A stretch of DNA of 64,000 bases, from positions 3,573,001 to 3,637,000 of the forward strand of contig CATNEN010000025.1 in assembly GCA_950097015.1 (NCBI GenBank), read 5' to 3'. Source of the DNA: Macrostomum hystrix (Eukaryota; Platyhelminthes; Macrostomidae). Position 1 is the stretch's first letter. Every line of letters starts with the position of its first letter. Below, piece by piece: positions 54,676 through 64,000 of this stretch. The translations under genes and the position numbers were made by a program. Below the pieces are notes generated by a model. That model made no database searches. It was not told the DNA's origin and worked only from the letters and a program-made list of their open reading frames with translations.

Positions 54676-55755
54676 ATGGAAGTGGATAAGTTTAACGATC
54701 AGGAATTTGACGAACTCCTGGCAGCGATTACGGTCGACTTGCCATCAGTGAGTTCGGAGAGCGCGAGTCCAACGGAGACTAACTCCGCCAAGGCAGAACC
54801 GCCTGTGGAAAATCAGCCTGAAGCTCCGCTGCGACAGCGCACTGAGCCAAGCTTGGCTGGCAGCCGAGGTCAAGCACGTACTGTGGTGAAGAGGCCGGCC
54901 GCTAAGACCGTCGAGTCGGTTCCGTCTAAGAAGATGCAGCCCACAGTATCTAGACTGCCAGTCCCGGCGTATCCAGCGGCTCGAGAGAATGTCTTGAAGG
55001 CGCAAGTGGCATCCGCTGTGGTTGTACCCGCCACTACTCTAGCTCGTCACCCGCCGAACGCAAGAACATCCATTGTTCTCGCTGCATCAGAAAACAATCC
55101 TGTCAAGAAGCCAGGTCCTCGACCTATTGCTCCGAGGCTGCCACCACAGCCAGTGCAGCAGCAGCCGCAGCCGTTTATGCAGCAGCCGGTGGTGCCGCCC
55201 AAGCGGCCGACGTTGCACAAAATGCGGACCCCGTTTCAACGGCTTGGGCAACAGCATCCTCAGCAGCCTCAGCAGCCGCAGCAGCCGCCGCCGCCGCAGC
55301 AACAGCAGCAGCCGTCGCCGCCGCAGCAACAACAGCCGTCCGCGTCAGCTTCGCCGCAGCCTGAACCTCAGGTAACTGGTGACCAGCCACCTGAAGATGG
55401 ACCCGGAGGTGACTTCCCGGCCGTCATCGGAACCCTGCCTGAGGCTAGGCAGGAACACTACAAACGGTTGGTACAATTGATCAAGAAGTATTTACTGACA
55501 ATCGCGTATGCAAGGCTGGACAGGACGCTTCCGCAGCGTGAAAGAGTCCGCCCGGTCCTGCGAGTATTGAATACGGAGTTCGGTGAGCTCTATGCCATCG
55601 CCGCCTGGCGCCGTGCGATCCAATACGCTAAGCACTCCATCACAAGTAATCCATATGACTTTAATCGCGTACTTTTAAATATTGAGGTCAGATGGGCTGG
55701 CAATGTAGTTGGTTGGCCACGCCATCAATCTATTCCTATGTCAGCTCAATTTTAA
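54676..55755 (+). CDS. Third ORF of the gypsy element, unknown function
   Basis: 359 residues, not recognised. N-terminus (1-60) is acidic and Ser/Glu-rich (MEVDKFNDQEFDELLAAITV). The middle (60-240) is basic, then Pro/Gln-rich with QQPQQPQQPPPPQQ runs. The C-terminal 110 residues look folded and helical (EARQEHYKRLVQLIKKYLL, FGELYAIAAWRRAIQYAKHS). It occupies the position where env lies in errantiviruses, but shows no signal peptide, transmembrane segment or Cys pattern, so it is not an envelope protein. The ORF is intact and has its own candidate promoter. Confidence 0.8.
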   Translation: MEVDKFNDQEFDELLAAITVDLPSVSSESASPTETNSAKAEPPVENQPEAPLRQRTEPSLAGSRGQARTVVKRPAAKTVESVPSKKMQPTVSRLPVPAYPAARENVLKAQVASAVVVPATTLARHPPNARTSIVLAASENNPVKKPGPRPIAPRLPPQPVQQQPQPFMQQPVVPPKRPTLHKMRTPFQRLGQQHPQQPQQPQQPPPPQQQQQPSPPQQQQPSASASPQPEPQVTGDQPPEDGPGGDFPAVIGTLPEARQEHYKRLVQLIKKYLLTIAYARLDRTLPQRERVRPVLRVLNTEFGELYAIAAWRRAIQYAKHSITSNPYDFNRVLLNIEVRWAGNVVGWPRHQSIPMSAQF

Positions 55756-55947
55756 GTGCGATCCATGTTTTAATTTCGCGTTTCCTTTGTGCTTTACTTA
55801 TTGCATTCATGCAATTCCCATTCATGTTGTACTGCGTTCATTTGTCTTTTCTGCATGTTCTTTGTGTAAATGCTTAATGTTTTGTTGTGCTTTTATTGCC
55901 TTAAATTTACTCACTATATTCATAAATTTCAAGTTAGGGAAGCCAAT

Positions 55948-56647
55948 TGTAGTAGTTGCAATTTATGCCGTATTTTTACATTTAAAGTTTTGTATTTCCT
56001 AGAAACGCAGCGTTAACGTAGAATTGAATATTTTGTTTAAATGCCGCTTTTTGTTTTAATCATGTACGTCCGCCACCCCGAAAGAAACCTAATATATACG
56101 AGTGATTTTAGACACGAAAAACCCAACTCGCGTTCCTCCCGCAAGTTCGGAAAGCAAACTGTTTAAAGCAAGTGAATAAAGTTGTTATTATTCTTTTAGT
56201 TAAAGACTACAAGCTGGAAATTGTATGTCATAAGCGAGATTTCGTACTGAAATAAGATATACAGGTTGGATCTGATCCAGACAGTAAAACCCAGAAGGGA
56301 TTAAATTAATGCAGATTTTGCAGAAGGAAATAAAAGGAAACTAAGGGAGTAATTCCAAATAAGAGAGAGAGAGTGTGAGATTGGACACCCTCCGATCCAC
56401 TGGTAGCCTTTGTCGGACTGAACTTAATAAAAGACTGTGTGTCACTAACATAAAATATACATATGAGTTATTCGTGTGAATCAGATTAAAATAGTGTCTT
56501 ACCGCTCGGACACTTGCATGCTATCACAGAGTAAATAACTACTCTAATATAATATTATAAAGTGTTATACTAATTAAAATTGCTAGAGTTTAAAAGCCCT
56601 GTGACCATTTGATAGAATATTAACAAATAAGAAAGGGCCCTCCCACA
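55948..56647 (+). repeat. 3' LTR of the gypsy element
   Basis: 700 bp; differs from the 5' LTR by an extra acgt (catgtacgtccgcc against catgtccgcc) and gagtgatt against gagagatt. A short purine-rich stretch (aagttagggaagcc) just upstream may be the polypurine tract. Confidence 0.95.
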
Positions 56648-56651
56648 CTAA

Positions 56652-57756
56652 TTCGCTAATACTCTAGGCTGTATCGCTGTTTTCAGATAACAACAAAATT
56701 TGTTGACAACATTATTCGAACGGATCCATATAGATAAACTTGGTTACTATTTGCACGGACCGTGCCGATAATCACTCTCTTAATTTTATAATACCTAGTT
56801 GTCTGGGTTGTTCTAGGAAGATTCATTCTAGGAAAATTTGTCCTTTCATTACAACATGTCACATTATCATATCAGCCTTTGCCAATGTTAAGAAACTATA
56901 GCACTGCAAATATAGAAATCCAACTATAATATCCAAAATTGTGATATTATCATTGCTTTTTTGATAGACGAACAATAGTATTGTCATAATTTTTAATCCT
57001 TTCTGTAGTCAAACCCAAGCAGGTTCATGATAACTGCTAAAGTTAGGCCATAAATTAAGTTTATTTTTTCAGTTTTTTATATATTGTGTATAGCAACTTG
57101 CAATATATGTCAAATACAACATTTTATATACAATAATAAAAATAGTAATTGTTCAACCTTGCTAAAATTAGCTACTGCCTTTGGTGCATCTCTTTAATCC
57201 AAATAAAAAAATTGACAGTTTGTTGTCATGACAATATATATGACATGTGTCACCTCAACTGGGTTATCCTCAAACAAAATGAAAACAGTTTTTTTTTCAT
57301 TTCTCTGGGGTATTATTATCATTGGCTATTGTTGTTGATGATTAAAAAACAGTTTCTTCAAAACATTGAAAAAAAACAATGAAAATTAGCTTAACCTCAA
57401 AGAGTCAAACTATAACTCTGGATTGATCCAAGGACCTCTGATTGAATGTAATCTATTGTATATTCTTTTTAGCATCTTTAAAATTTCTTGGTTAAGCCAA
57501 TGACATATTATAAGTTAGACTTACAATAGACTTCAGTTAAAACATCTTGACTTTAAGTCAGTGAGCTTTAAACTGATGGTTCTTCCAATCCATAGAGTTC
57601 TAGATATCTAACTGTTTTATGTGTTCATGTCAATGAATGAATGGTACATTATTCCTGTTGCATTGTTTTTGTTTCTCTTTTGAAAAATTAAATATTTAAG
57701 TAGCGGACAGTGAGTTTTTTGCAAACTGATAGTTTTAGTTAATTTTTATGCCATTT
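56652..57756. other. AT-rich non-coding stretch
   Basis: No gene, RNA or element is recognised. Confidence 0.5.
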
Positions 57757-58345
57757 ACAGGGGGCAAGTAGGTCAGCGGCTAACATCACTGCCTTGCACT
57801 CCAAAGGATGCTAGTTCAATTCACCCTTCAAGTCACGATTAATTTTGGTACTTGTTGGGGGGGTTTGGACAGTAGCAACCGGCGGAGGTACACCATATTT
57901 CGTGCAATCAAAGCTTCAAATAATAGCTTTGCTCCTACCTTCTGTGTGCCTGTTCTGCCTTGTGTGAGTTGTGTCCATTGGCTCTGGGGCGTGAGACCTT
58001 GTGGGGGGTGGCTGGAGGGTGGGTGTACACCGCCGCGCGCTTTCTGGACTTCCGTCAGCGCGATTGGATAAGTGTACACAGTCATCACCCAGCCCCCCCT
58101 GAGGACTGATTTATTATCAGCCTACTGCCCCGGCTTGGACTGCTATGTGCATGTGGGTCTGGGGTGGGGGACACTGCTGCCTATTCTGGGTGCCTCCTGC
58201 CCTCCCCGGCTGGTCTGTGCTGCTGTGTGTGGTGCCTGCTCAGGGGAGGCAGCGCAATGGGAGCAAAAGCGCCTAGTTCGCCGGTCTGGGGGCATGCCGC
58301 TCTGTCACTTGTGCGACAAGTGCCCCTGGCCCCCCTGCAAATAGA
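57757..58345 (+). mobile_element. tRNA-derived SINE (family C), long GC-rich body
   Basis: The head has an A-box-like gtaggtcagcggctaac and a B-box-like ctagttcaattcacc. A GC-rich body of about 500 bp follows, in an otherwise AT-rich region, and it ends near ccctgcaaatagaaagag. The sharp composition change at both sides supports an insertion. Confidence 0.6.
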
Positions 58346-59169
58346 AAGAGATATGCCATTTATTGTTTGCTCTTAGTTTGTTTGAGAAAATGATATAATG
58401 AAAATCCTAAAATTTAATGTTTCAATAAGACAGCTAATAAAAAAGATAATCAAAAGTGGGAATGAAAAAGAGTAGAAAATACTAAACTTAAAAGTTTTTA
58501 TAATTGCCTTTAAAAATGAAAAAATGTTTTGTCATAGCAGTTTTAGCTTGAAAAAAGTATTAGAGACACATTGACATTTCTTTTTCACTGAAGTTATAAT
58601 ATGTAAAGAAATAAATATATATATACGAGATATATATATTTTAAATATTTTAATAATTTATTTGTTTAAAACAATAAAATACTATTAATATATATTATGA
58701 ATTTATAATAATTGAAAATGAAGTAAGGAAAAGACAATAGGTACTTGCATATAGGAGTAGTTATTTAATACTATACTATAATGCTATACAATTCTCTGCT
58801 GCTCTAGTAGCCCATTGGTCAAGCAAAAATAACATTTCAACACTTTATAGATAAGCTGATGCAATAGAAACTGCAGCATCAGTTAAAGACTCAGCCTATT
58901 TATCTGTTTGATATATTTTTGCTACACTGCTATTCTGGAGAAGTTTTACAAGATCACTAAGATCTGTTATATAATATTCTCCTAGCCTACTATAATCTAA
59001 TTTAAGCTGTTGCAAGTATCTCCAACATTGTAATTGTAGAATCAAAATAAAATTTCTGATGCTATTTAGCTTTGTTAATTGATTTGAACTTATCTTGTTC
59101 CATTGTTCTGATCAGCATCATTAAGCTACTCTATTATATTAAATTTCTAGTGCCAAATGTGGCAAGCGC
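58346..59169. other. PYCR upstream region
   Basis: AT-rich; nothing recognised apart from an acceptor-like tttctag at about 59144-59150, before the PYCR start codons. Confidence 0.5.
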
Positions 59170-60701
59170 ATGGCTGAAGCTAGAAAACTAACTGAACAAA
59201 CTGTCATTGATCAGCTTGCCAACATGCGTGTTGGTTTCATTGGAGCTGGCCGTATGGCCCAGGCTATGGCCAAAGGTTTCACTAGTCAAGGTGAGCAGTC
59301 AGTTTTTTAGTCAATTTTATTCATTTTCTAGCATAAACACAATTTCATTTCAGGCATTATTAAGGCTAAGAATGTCTGGGCCAGTGCTCGGACAGAAGAA
59401 ACACTAAAGAAGATATCGACGGTATGTGTTTAGTTTATTGTCATGTTTTCCCTGCTAGGATAGCCCATTAAATTTAATAATTCCCTTCATGATGTGCAAG
59501 TTCTCTTTTCAAGTTTTTTCTTTGCCTAACAACTCTGGTGTTTATTGTGTTATTGGGACTTTTCTGATCTCTGTTTCGAGTGACAAATGGCATAAATGGC
59601 ATAGGCTAATTGTGCCATTCAAAAATCTTCAGCTAATAGCACATGCGTATTGATAGTATTTGCAGGAGGGGCTGTGGGCACTGGAACATACGTTAACAAA
59701 CGCCCGGACTCTTGAAATCCTTCGCAAAGTTCGTGCAGCACCCAGACAATGATCTCCTTCTTGTAATCTGCCCTGTGACTTTCTAATTTTCAGGCAGTGT
59801 ACAGCCTAACTATGCCTTAGAGGTTGGCCCTCAAGGTCGTAAATTGCGCGATAGGCCACCAAGCCTTCTCTCCGCGGCTGTGCCCCAAAATGAATGTAGG
59901 GAATCGAGCTCAGGGACTTAAGTGCGAGGGGCAAACGCCTAGACCGCTCTGCCACTCAACCCGTACCCCAAACCCAGTGGTTAGAGGTTCGCACTTCAGC
60001 CGGAGAGGTCGGGGGTTCGTATCTCAGCCGGAGAGAAACAATTTGTGTCCTTAAGCAAGACACTTGATTCATTAGTGTCTCAGTTCACCCAGCTGTTAAG
60101 AGGTTATCAGCAGTATGTCTGAGGTTTCGTAGAAACTCGGATGCACTTTTAAATAGCTGCTGCTACTATTCTTAGCTGGGTTAGAGTTTCAATCTATTAA
60201 GAGTATCTTAGCTCGAATCTTATTCGGAACACCATGTTTCCACAATCTATAGGAGCTTCACGTTAATGTGACTCGCAATAACAGCGAAGTAGTTGAACGC
60301 ACCGACATCCTAGTGCTGTCAGTCAAGCCGCAGGTGATGGACGCTGTTCTGAAGGAACTGTCTGATTTGACAGACAGATCCAAGCTAGTTGTGTCCGTTG
60401 CCGCCGGAGTAACTTTGGACTACCTGCAGAGTCGTTTAAAACCAGACAGTCGAGTAATTCGCCTGATGCCAAATACGCCAATTCTGGCTAACGCCGGCGC
60501 CTCTGTCTATTGCGTTGGATCGGCTGCGCTGCCAGAGGACGGCCGCCTAATTGAGGCCCTGTTTAGCTCCGTTGGCACCTGCGACTACCTGCCCGAGCAT
60601 CTCATGGACGCCGCCACCGGCCTTAGCGGCTCCGGGCCGGCATTCATTTTTGAAGCAATCGACGCCATGACAAATGCCGGCGTTCAGCTGGGCCTGACTC
60701 G
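59170..60701 (+). CDS. Pyrroline-5-carboxylate reductase, first 3 exons (3' end outside window)
   Basis: Catalyses the last step of proline synthesis, NAD(P)H-dependent reduction of pyrroline-5-carboxylate. Exons: 59170-59290, 59354-59421 and 60253-60701 (phases 1, 0, then 2 into the next exon). The Rossmann start RVGFIGAGRMAQAMAKGF contains GxGxxA. Later motifs are LVLSVKPQVM, VVSVAAGVTLDYLQ, RLMPNTPILANAGASVY and the P5CR signature GLSGSGPAFIFEAIDA to GVQLGL. The second Met (MRVGFIGAG) corresponds to the usual family start; the first gives an 18-residue extension. The terminal helical domain is missing from the window, which next shows a satellite and a decayed retroelement, so either a long intron or a broken gene. 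SINEs occupy intron 2. Confidence 0.92.
59735..59965 (-). mobile_element. Family-A SINE, antisense, in PYCR intron 2
   Basis: Read on the minus strand, the head gagtggcagagcggtctagg and gagctcgattccctac is the best Leu/Ser-tRNA-like head in the window. The body follows to aatctgccctgtgac on the + strand. The body is shortened compared with 29805-30160. Confidence 0.85.
59970..60185 (+). mobile_element. tRNA-derived SINE (family D) in PYCR intron 2
   Basis: The head has cagtggttagaggttcgcac and a B box, gggggttcgtatctcag. The central part, ttaagcaagacacttgattc, and cagttcacccagctgttaa resemble a core shared by SINEs of many animals. Confidence 0.65.
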
Positions 60702-61049
60702 GTAAGTAGCCAATCTGAAATTTTCAAGTATTTCCTGACGATGCCTCATCGAGTTAACAAAGCAAACAAAGTTTATAGAGTGAGCCAAGAACAAGCACAT
60801 TAAAAATTTGGCCATAATTAGGGTCGAACAAGGACCTTTTTTGTAATAATTATAGAATTAAAAAGAGCATATAATCGACTCTTAGCAGTTAGTATAGTGC
60901 CGAATTGTACTAAATCTTTATCGACAAAATTGTGTACCTTGTAGGCTAAAAAAGAGAATCCAATAGATGATTTCTGAACGGATTGATAAAGGGATTAAGA
61001 CGGGAGAAAGATAGTGGGAGAGATAAAATATGGGATAGATAAAAACCGG
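60702..61049. other. Start of PYCR intron 3
   Basis: AT-rich intron sequence following the donor cg|gtaagt. Nothing else is recognised. Confidence 0.5.
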
Positions 61050-61640
61050 GGTGAGATGAGACACAAGACAGATGAGACACAAGACAGATGAGACACAAGA
61101 CAGATGAGACACACGACAGATGAGACACACGACAGATGAGACACACGACGGATGAGACACACGACAGATGAGACACACGACAGATGAGACACACGACAGA
61201 TGAGACACACGACAGATGAGACACACGACAGATGAGACACACGACAGATGAGACACACGACAGATGAGACACACGACAGATGAGACACACGACAGATGAG
61301 ACACACGACAGATGAGACACACGACAGATGAGACACACGACAGATGAGACACACGACAGATGAGACACACGACAGATGAGACACACGACAGATGAGACAC
61401 ACGACAGATGAGACACACGACAGATGAGACACACGACAGATGAGACACACGACAGATGAGACACACGACAGATGAGACACACGACAGATGAGACACACGA
61501 CAGATGAGACACACGACAGATGAGACACACGACAGATGAGACACACGACAGATGAGACACACGACAGATGAGACACACGACAGATGAGACACACGACAGA
61601 TGAGACACAAGACAGATGAGACACAAGACAGATAAGACAC
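61050..61640. repeat. 16-bp satellite, about 37 units
   Basis: Almost perfect gatgagacacacgaca units, with gacacaagaca variants at both edges. The Ser/Cys/Val-rich minus-strand frames come from the 48-base translational period. Confidence 0.96.
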
Positions 61641-61845
61641 GGGACAGCTGAGACACCGGTGAAATAAGACAGGACAGAAGGTGTTGGGTGGGGCCAGGGG
61701 GCCGGATTCAGGAGCTCTAGCGGGTGGTAGTGCAGTGAAACGTACTGATTAACTAATTGGTGAGCAAGAGATTAAAGAGGAGAGTCAAAGGAAACGACGA
61801 GAAGGTTTTCTGGAGGAAGCATTTCCGACAGGGTGGGGGGCGAAG
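61641..61845. other. Spacer before the decayed BEL/Pao copy
   Basis: No LTR end or other feature could be identified. Confidence 0.4.
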
Positions 61846-64000
61846 TTACGCAACGTTGAAAAGAGAGTCACGTAGAAGTTGGCGTCGCATGGCACGTCGA
61901 GCGCGGTTGGTTTGTACCGGATCGTCCTTGCTGCCAGAGCCGGGTGGAACTAGAGCCCCGCCGGCGTTGGCCGCGGACAGGAACTCTATAATGTCGGCCT
62001 CGAGAGGGACGAGATGTGTGATGGCACGGCGGAACTCGTGACCGGTGCTCGTTCGGACAGTGACATAACGGGTGATGTCATGACTGTCGGGATGGACTTC
62101 GATGACGCGGCATCTTCCAGTTTGACCGCGGAGTCTGGTCGGCGAGGAGGTAGAGCTGTCCAACGAGGGGCTGGTGTGAGTGCTCGCCGTGCCGTCTACG
62201 GTGTTGTAAGTGGATCGAGTGGAGTTGTTGAAGGTAGTCGCGGTTCCATCGAGCCCAGATAGAGTCAATGATTTGCTCGTGGCGTCGATAGAGAGCTCGT
62301 AGTTGGTCGCTGGTCGTGGTCCCAGCAGATGGAACAAGGTGCTCAGGCGCTGCAGGCAAGTCAAGTCGAGCGCTAGGAGCGATGAGATCGGCTGGCGTTA
62401 GGGGGCGCGTATCGTTAGGGTCATTCGAGAAGGATGTCAGCGGGCGAGAGTTCAAGACAGCCTCGATCTTTGTCAGCAGGGTGAGGAACTCTTCGTCCGA
62501 GATCCGCCGGCCATCAAGGCTCCGTGAAGGCTCACGAAATCCAGAAACGGTCGTGAAGGCTCCGTAGAACAGATATGGCACTGCTGTGGTAATCTCGTTT
62601 GTGGATGTAGAGTATGAGCAGGTGAGTGAGATGATGATCGGGTGGAAGGAGCATTGGGTAGATTGCGTCTGCGTCTAAGGTTGCGTTTGCCATGCGGGAA
62701 TTGTGGCGGATCAGACCTTCGTCATCCAAGAAGAGGTCAAGCTGCGCGACTATCTTGCAGCTTTTGGGTCTGCCTTCCTGTATGGCATTGATTGCGTCAG
62801 CGTAGCGCTCTTTCTGTACCCATTTGATCCACAAGTGAAGAGCAGCCTGGCGTTCCGAGGCATCTGGCGCGGTAACTCGGTTTCTTCGCTTGACGAAACG
62901 TATAACATATGCGAGAGTTCCGAGAAGGGCACTGAGTTTGCCGAGGCGGTTGATGTCCATGCCTGCGGGGGGGACGCATCTGTTCGATGCAGACAGGAAA
63001 GCGCTTGTCTTCTTGGCCTTTTTCTGGGCTGGTGGGATGCCTTGGAGGATCGTGGAGTCCGTGGGTGTGGGTGTTGTCTGAGATGGATGAAATCCCCATG
63101 TGGATGAAATTTTGATGACGGGAAAGTGCGGCAGGACATGGATGATCTTTCCTTTTGGACTAGTGTCATCGGCGATTTCCAGGATCCCTTCTGCTTTGTG
63201 CTTTTCGAACTCTCCATAGTACTCTTGACGTTCCGCCTGTGAAAGACGACGGTGTGTAGCCTGAGCGCGACCCCAAGCTTGTCCGAAGTTTGGTGGGAGT
63301 TGCTCCGCTCCAGGCTTGAAGGGTAATGCGACCGAGTATCGACCGTCCGATCCACGTGTGGCTGAGTCCAGGAGGTCTTTCGTCAAAACGTCGCCTCGTG
63401 GATTGGGTTGTTTGGCCCCTCTTTCGATGCCGAGCAGCTCGAGGCTGATCATTCGGTCGGCCAGACATTCAAGGTTGTCGCGACGGGATTGTGACAGCAG
63501 TGAGTTGGCGATGAGTTGACTAGAGTTGAGAAGCCCACTGGGTCTACAGTCGTCGGTATTTTCGAGGCAGCCTGTGAGGACGGCACCAAACGGGGTGAGG
63601 TGCACGGTCAGACTTTGCCGCAGTGGGATTGCAGGAACGCTCGGGCCTATTAACCGCTGAGCATAGTCGTTACCGATGAGCAAATCTAACTCAAGTTCCC
63701 CGTCTTGGGAAGGTGGGAGATTGGCTATTCCATGGGCAAGTGTTGCAGAGTGGCCAGAATGTCGCTTGGTAGCTGGACAGCTGGTATGTGGATTGGTGGA
63801 GCGATGTGCTCGGTTGCCAGAACTCGGAGTGGTAAACGGCGGCCATCGGGTGTAGAGAGTTCGAGTTCGACGATGTCTGCGGTCACTCGGCGACGAGAGT
63901 CGGTGTGACATGAAGAGCTGTCAAGCGAGATTCGGCGATGTAAACGAAGACCGAGTTTTCGAGCCACCTCGAGTTTTATGTACGTGAAACTGGAGCCGCC
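61846..64000 (-). pseudogene. Decayed BEL/Pao polyprotein remnant
   Basis: Read from the window edge downwards: protease-region sequence (ELELDLLIGNDYAQRLI, then LTPFGAVLTGCLEN), pre-RT region (GRYSVALPFKPG, QEYYGEFEKHKAEGILE and LPHFPVIK), and an abrupt jump past the reverse transcriptase to the region before integrase (LDLFLDDEGLIRHNSRMANA). A partial zinc region ends at DRFWIS near 62535. A second jump skips the integrase core to KIEAVLNSRPLTSFSND, then the C-terminal domain, which is frameshifted near 62100-62150. No YVDN box and no DDE core remain. It extends beyond the window. Confidence 0.85.

Larger units (their letters stand above)
40989..56647 (+). mobile_element. Ty3/Gypsy LTR retrotransposon, young, interrupted by a BEL/Pao insertion
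   Basis: LTRs at 40989-41684 and 55948-56647 begin TG and end CA. They are flanked by a 4-bp duplication, ctaa (40985-40988 and 56648-56651). The two LTRs differ by about one substitution and one 4-bp indel. The order is LTR, gag, pol (protease-RT-RNase H-integrase), a third ORF, LTR. Without the nested element the length is about 8.65 kb. RNase H before integrase and the YIDD motif place it in Ty3/Gypsy. Confidence 0.96.

Noticed and set aside
54676-55755. Gypsy third ORF as an envelope gene
   Set aside because: No signal peptide, transmembrane helix, furin-type site or cysteine pattern is visible.
60918-61656. Three minus-strand frames of about 210-240 residues (Ser/Cys/Val-rich)
   Set aside because: 16-bp satellite artefact; all three frames are open.

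Overview
The window looks like a repeat-rich, intron-bearing animal (metazoan) chromosome, most likely an invertebrate and plausibly a flatworm or other lophotrochozoan. The evidence is the gene set: a Not-type homeobox gene, an aromatic amino acid decarboxylase, a TOB/BTG protein, LIN28, a HYPK-like protein, INSIG and pyrroline-5-carboxylate reductase. GT-AG introns, Ty3/Gypsy and BEL/Pao LTR retrotransposons, several tRNA-derived SINE families and an extreme load of tandem repeats agree with this. The species cannot be fixed from sequence alone; a Macrostomum-like flatworm is my best guess and only a guess.

Layout. 1-235 is a 30-bp minisatellite. 2029-5238 (+) is a four-exon Not-type homeobox gene whose first intron carries a Tc1/mariner/IS630-like DNA transposon (2321-4467). 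6980-12665 (-) is a complete ten-exon aromatic-L-amino-acid decarboxylase whose introns hold minisatellites. 13.3-14.9 kb is a 13-bp satellite. 17132-18894 (+) is a two-exon TOB/BTG gene. 19.2-21.0 kb is a (GTGAGT)n array, 21.5-22.0 kb a SINE, and 22.6-24.0 kb a 16-bp array. 24680-30422 (+) is LIN28 (cold-shock domain plus two CCHC knuckles) with a 4.4-kb first intron full of repeats and a possible alternative first exon. 31.5-35.6 kb is mostly noncoding with 31-bp and 33-bp arrays. 36062-36484 (-) is the main HYPK exon, and 37518-39170 (-) is a two-exon INSIG gene.

40989-56647 is a young Ty3/Gypsy element with near-identical LTRs and a 4-bp target duplication. It has gag, a -1 frameshift signal, pol, and an unfamiliar third ORF preceded by what looks like its own CCAAT/TATA promoter. 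A complete BEL/Pao element (43847-50850) with apparently identical LTRs and a 5-bp target duplication has jumped into its pol gene. 57.8-58.3 kb is a third type of SINE. 59170-60701 (+) holds the first three exons of pyrroline-5-carboxylate reductase, whose 3' end lies outside the window. 61.0-61.6 kb is another 16-bp array. 61846-64000 (-) is a decayed BEL/Pao copy lacking its reverse transcriptase and integrase cores.

The cellular genes are unrelated in function (development: Not, LIN28, TOB; monoamine synthesis: AADC; co-translational N-acetylation/chaperone: HYPK; sterol sensing: INSIG; proline synthesis: PYCR). Exon structures were built by hand from homology, phase and GT-AG signals. 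Every join given keeps the reading frame, but none has transcript support here.
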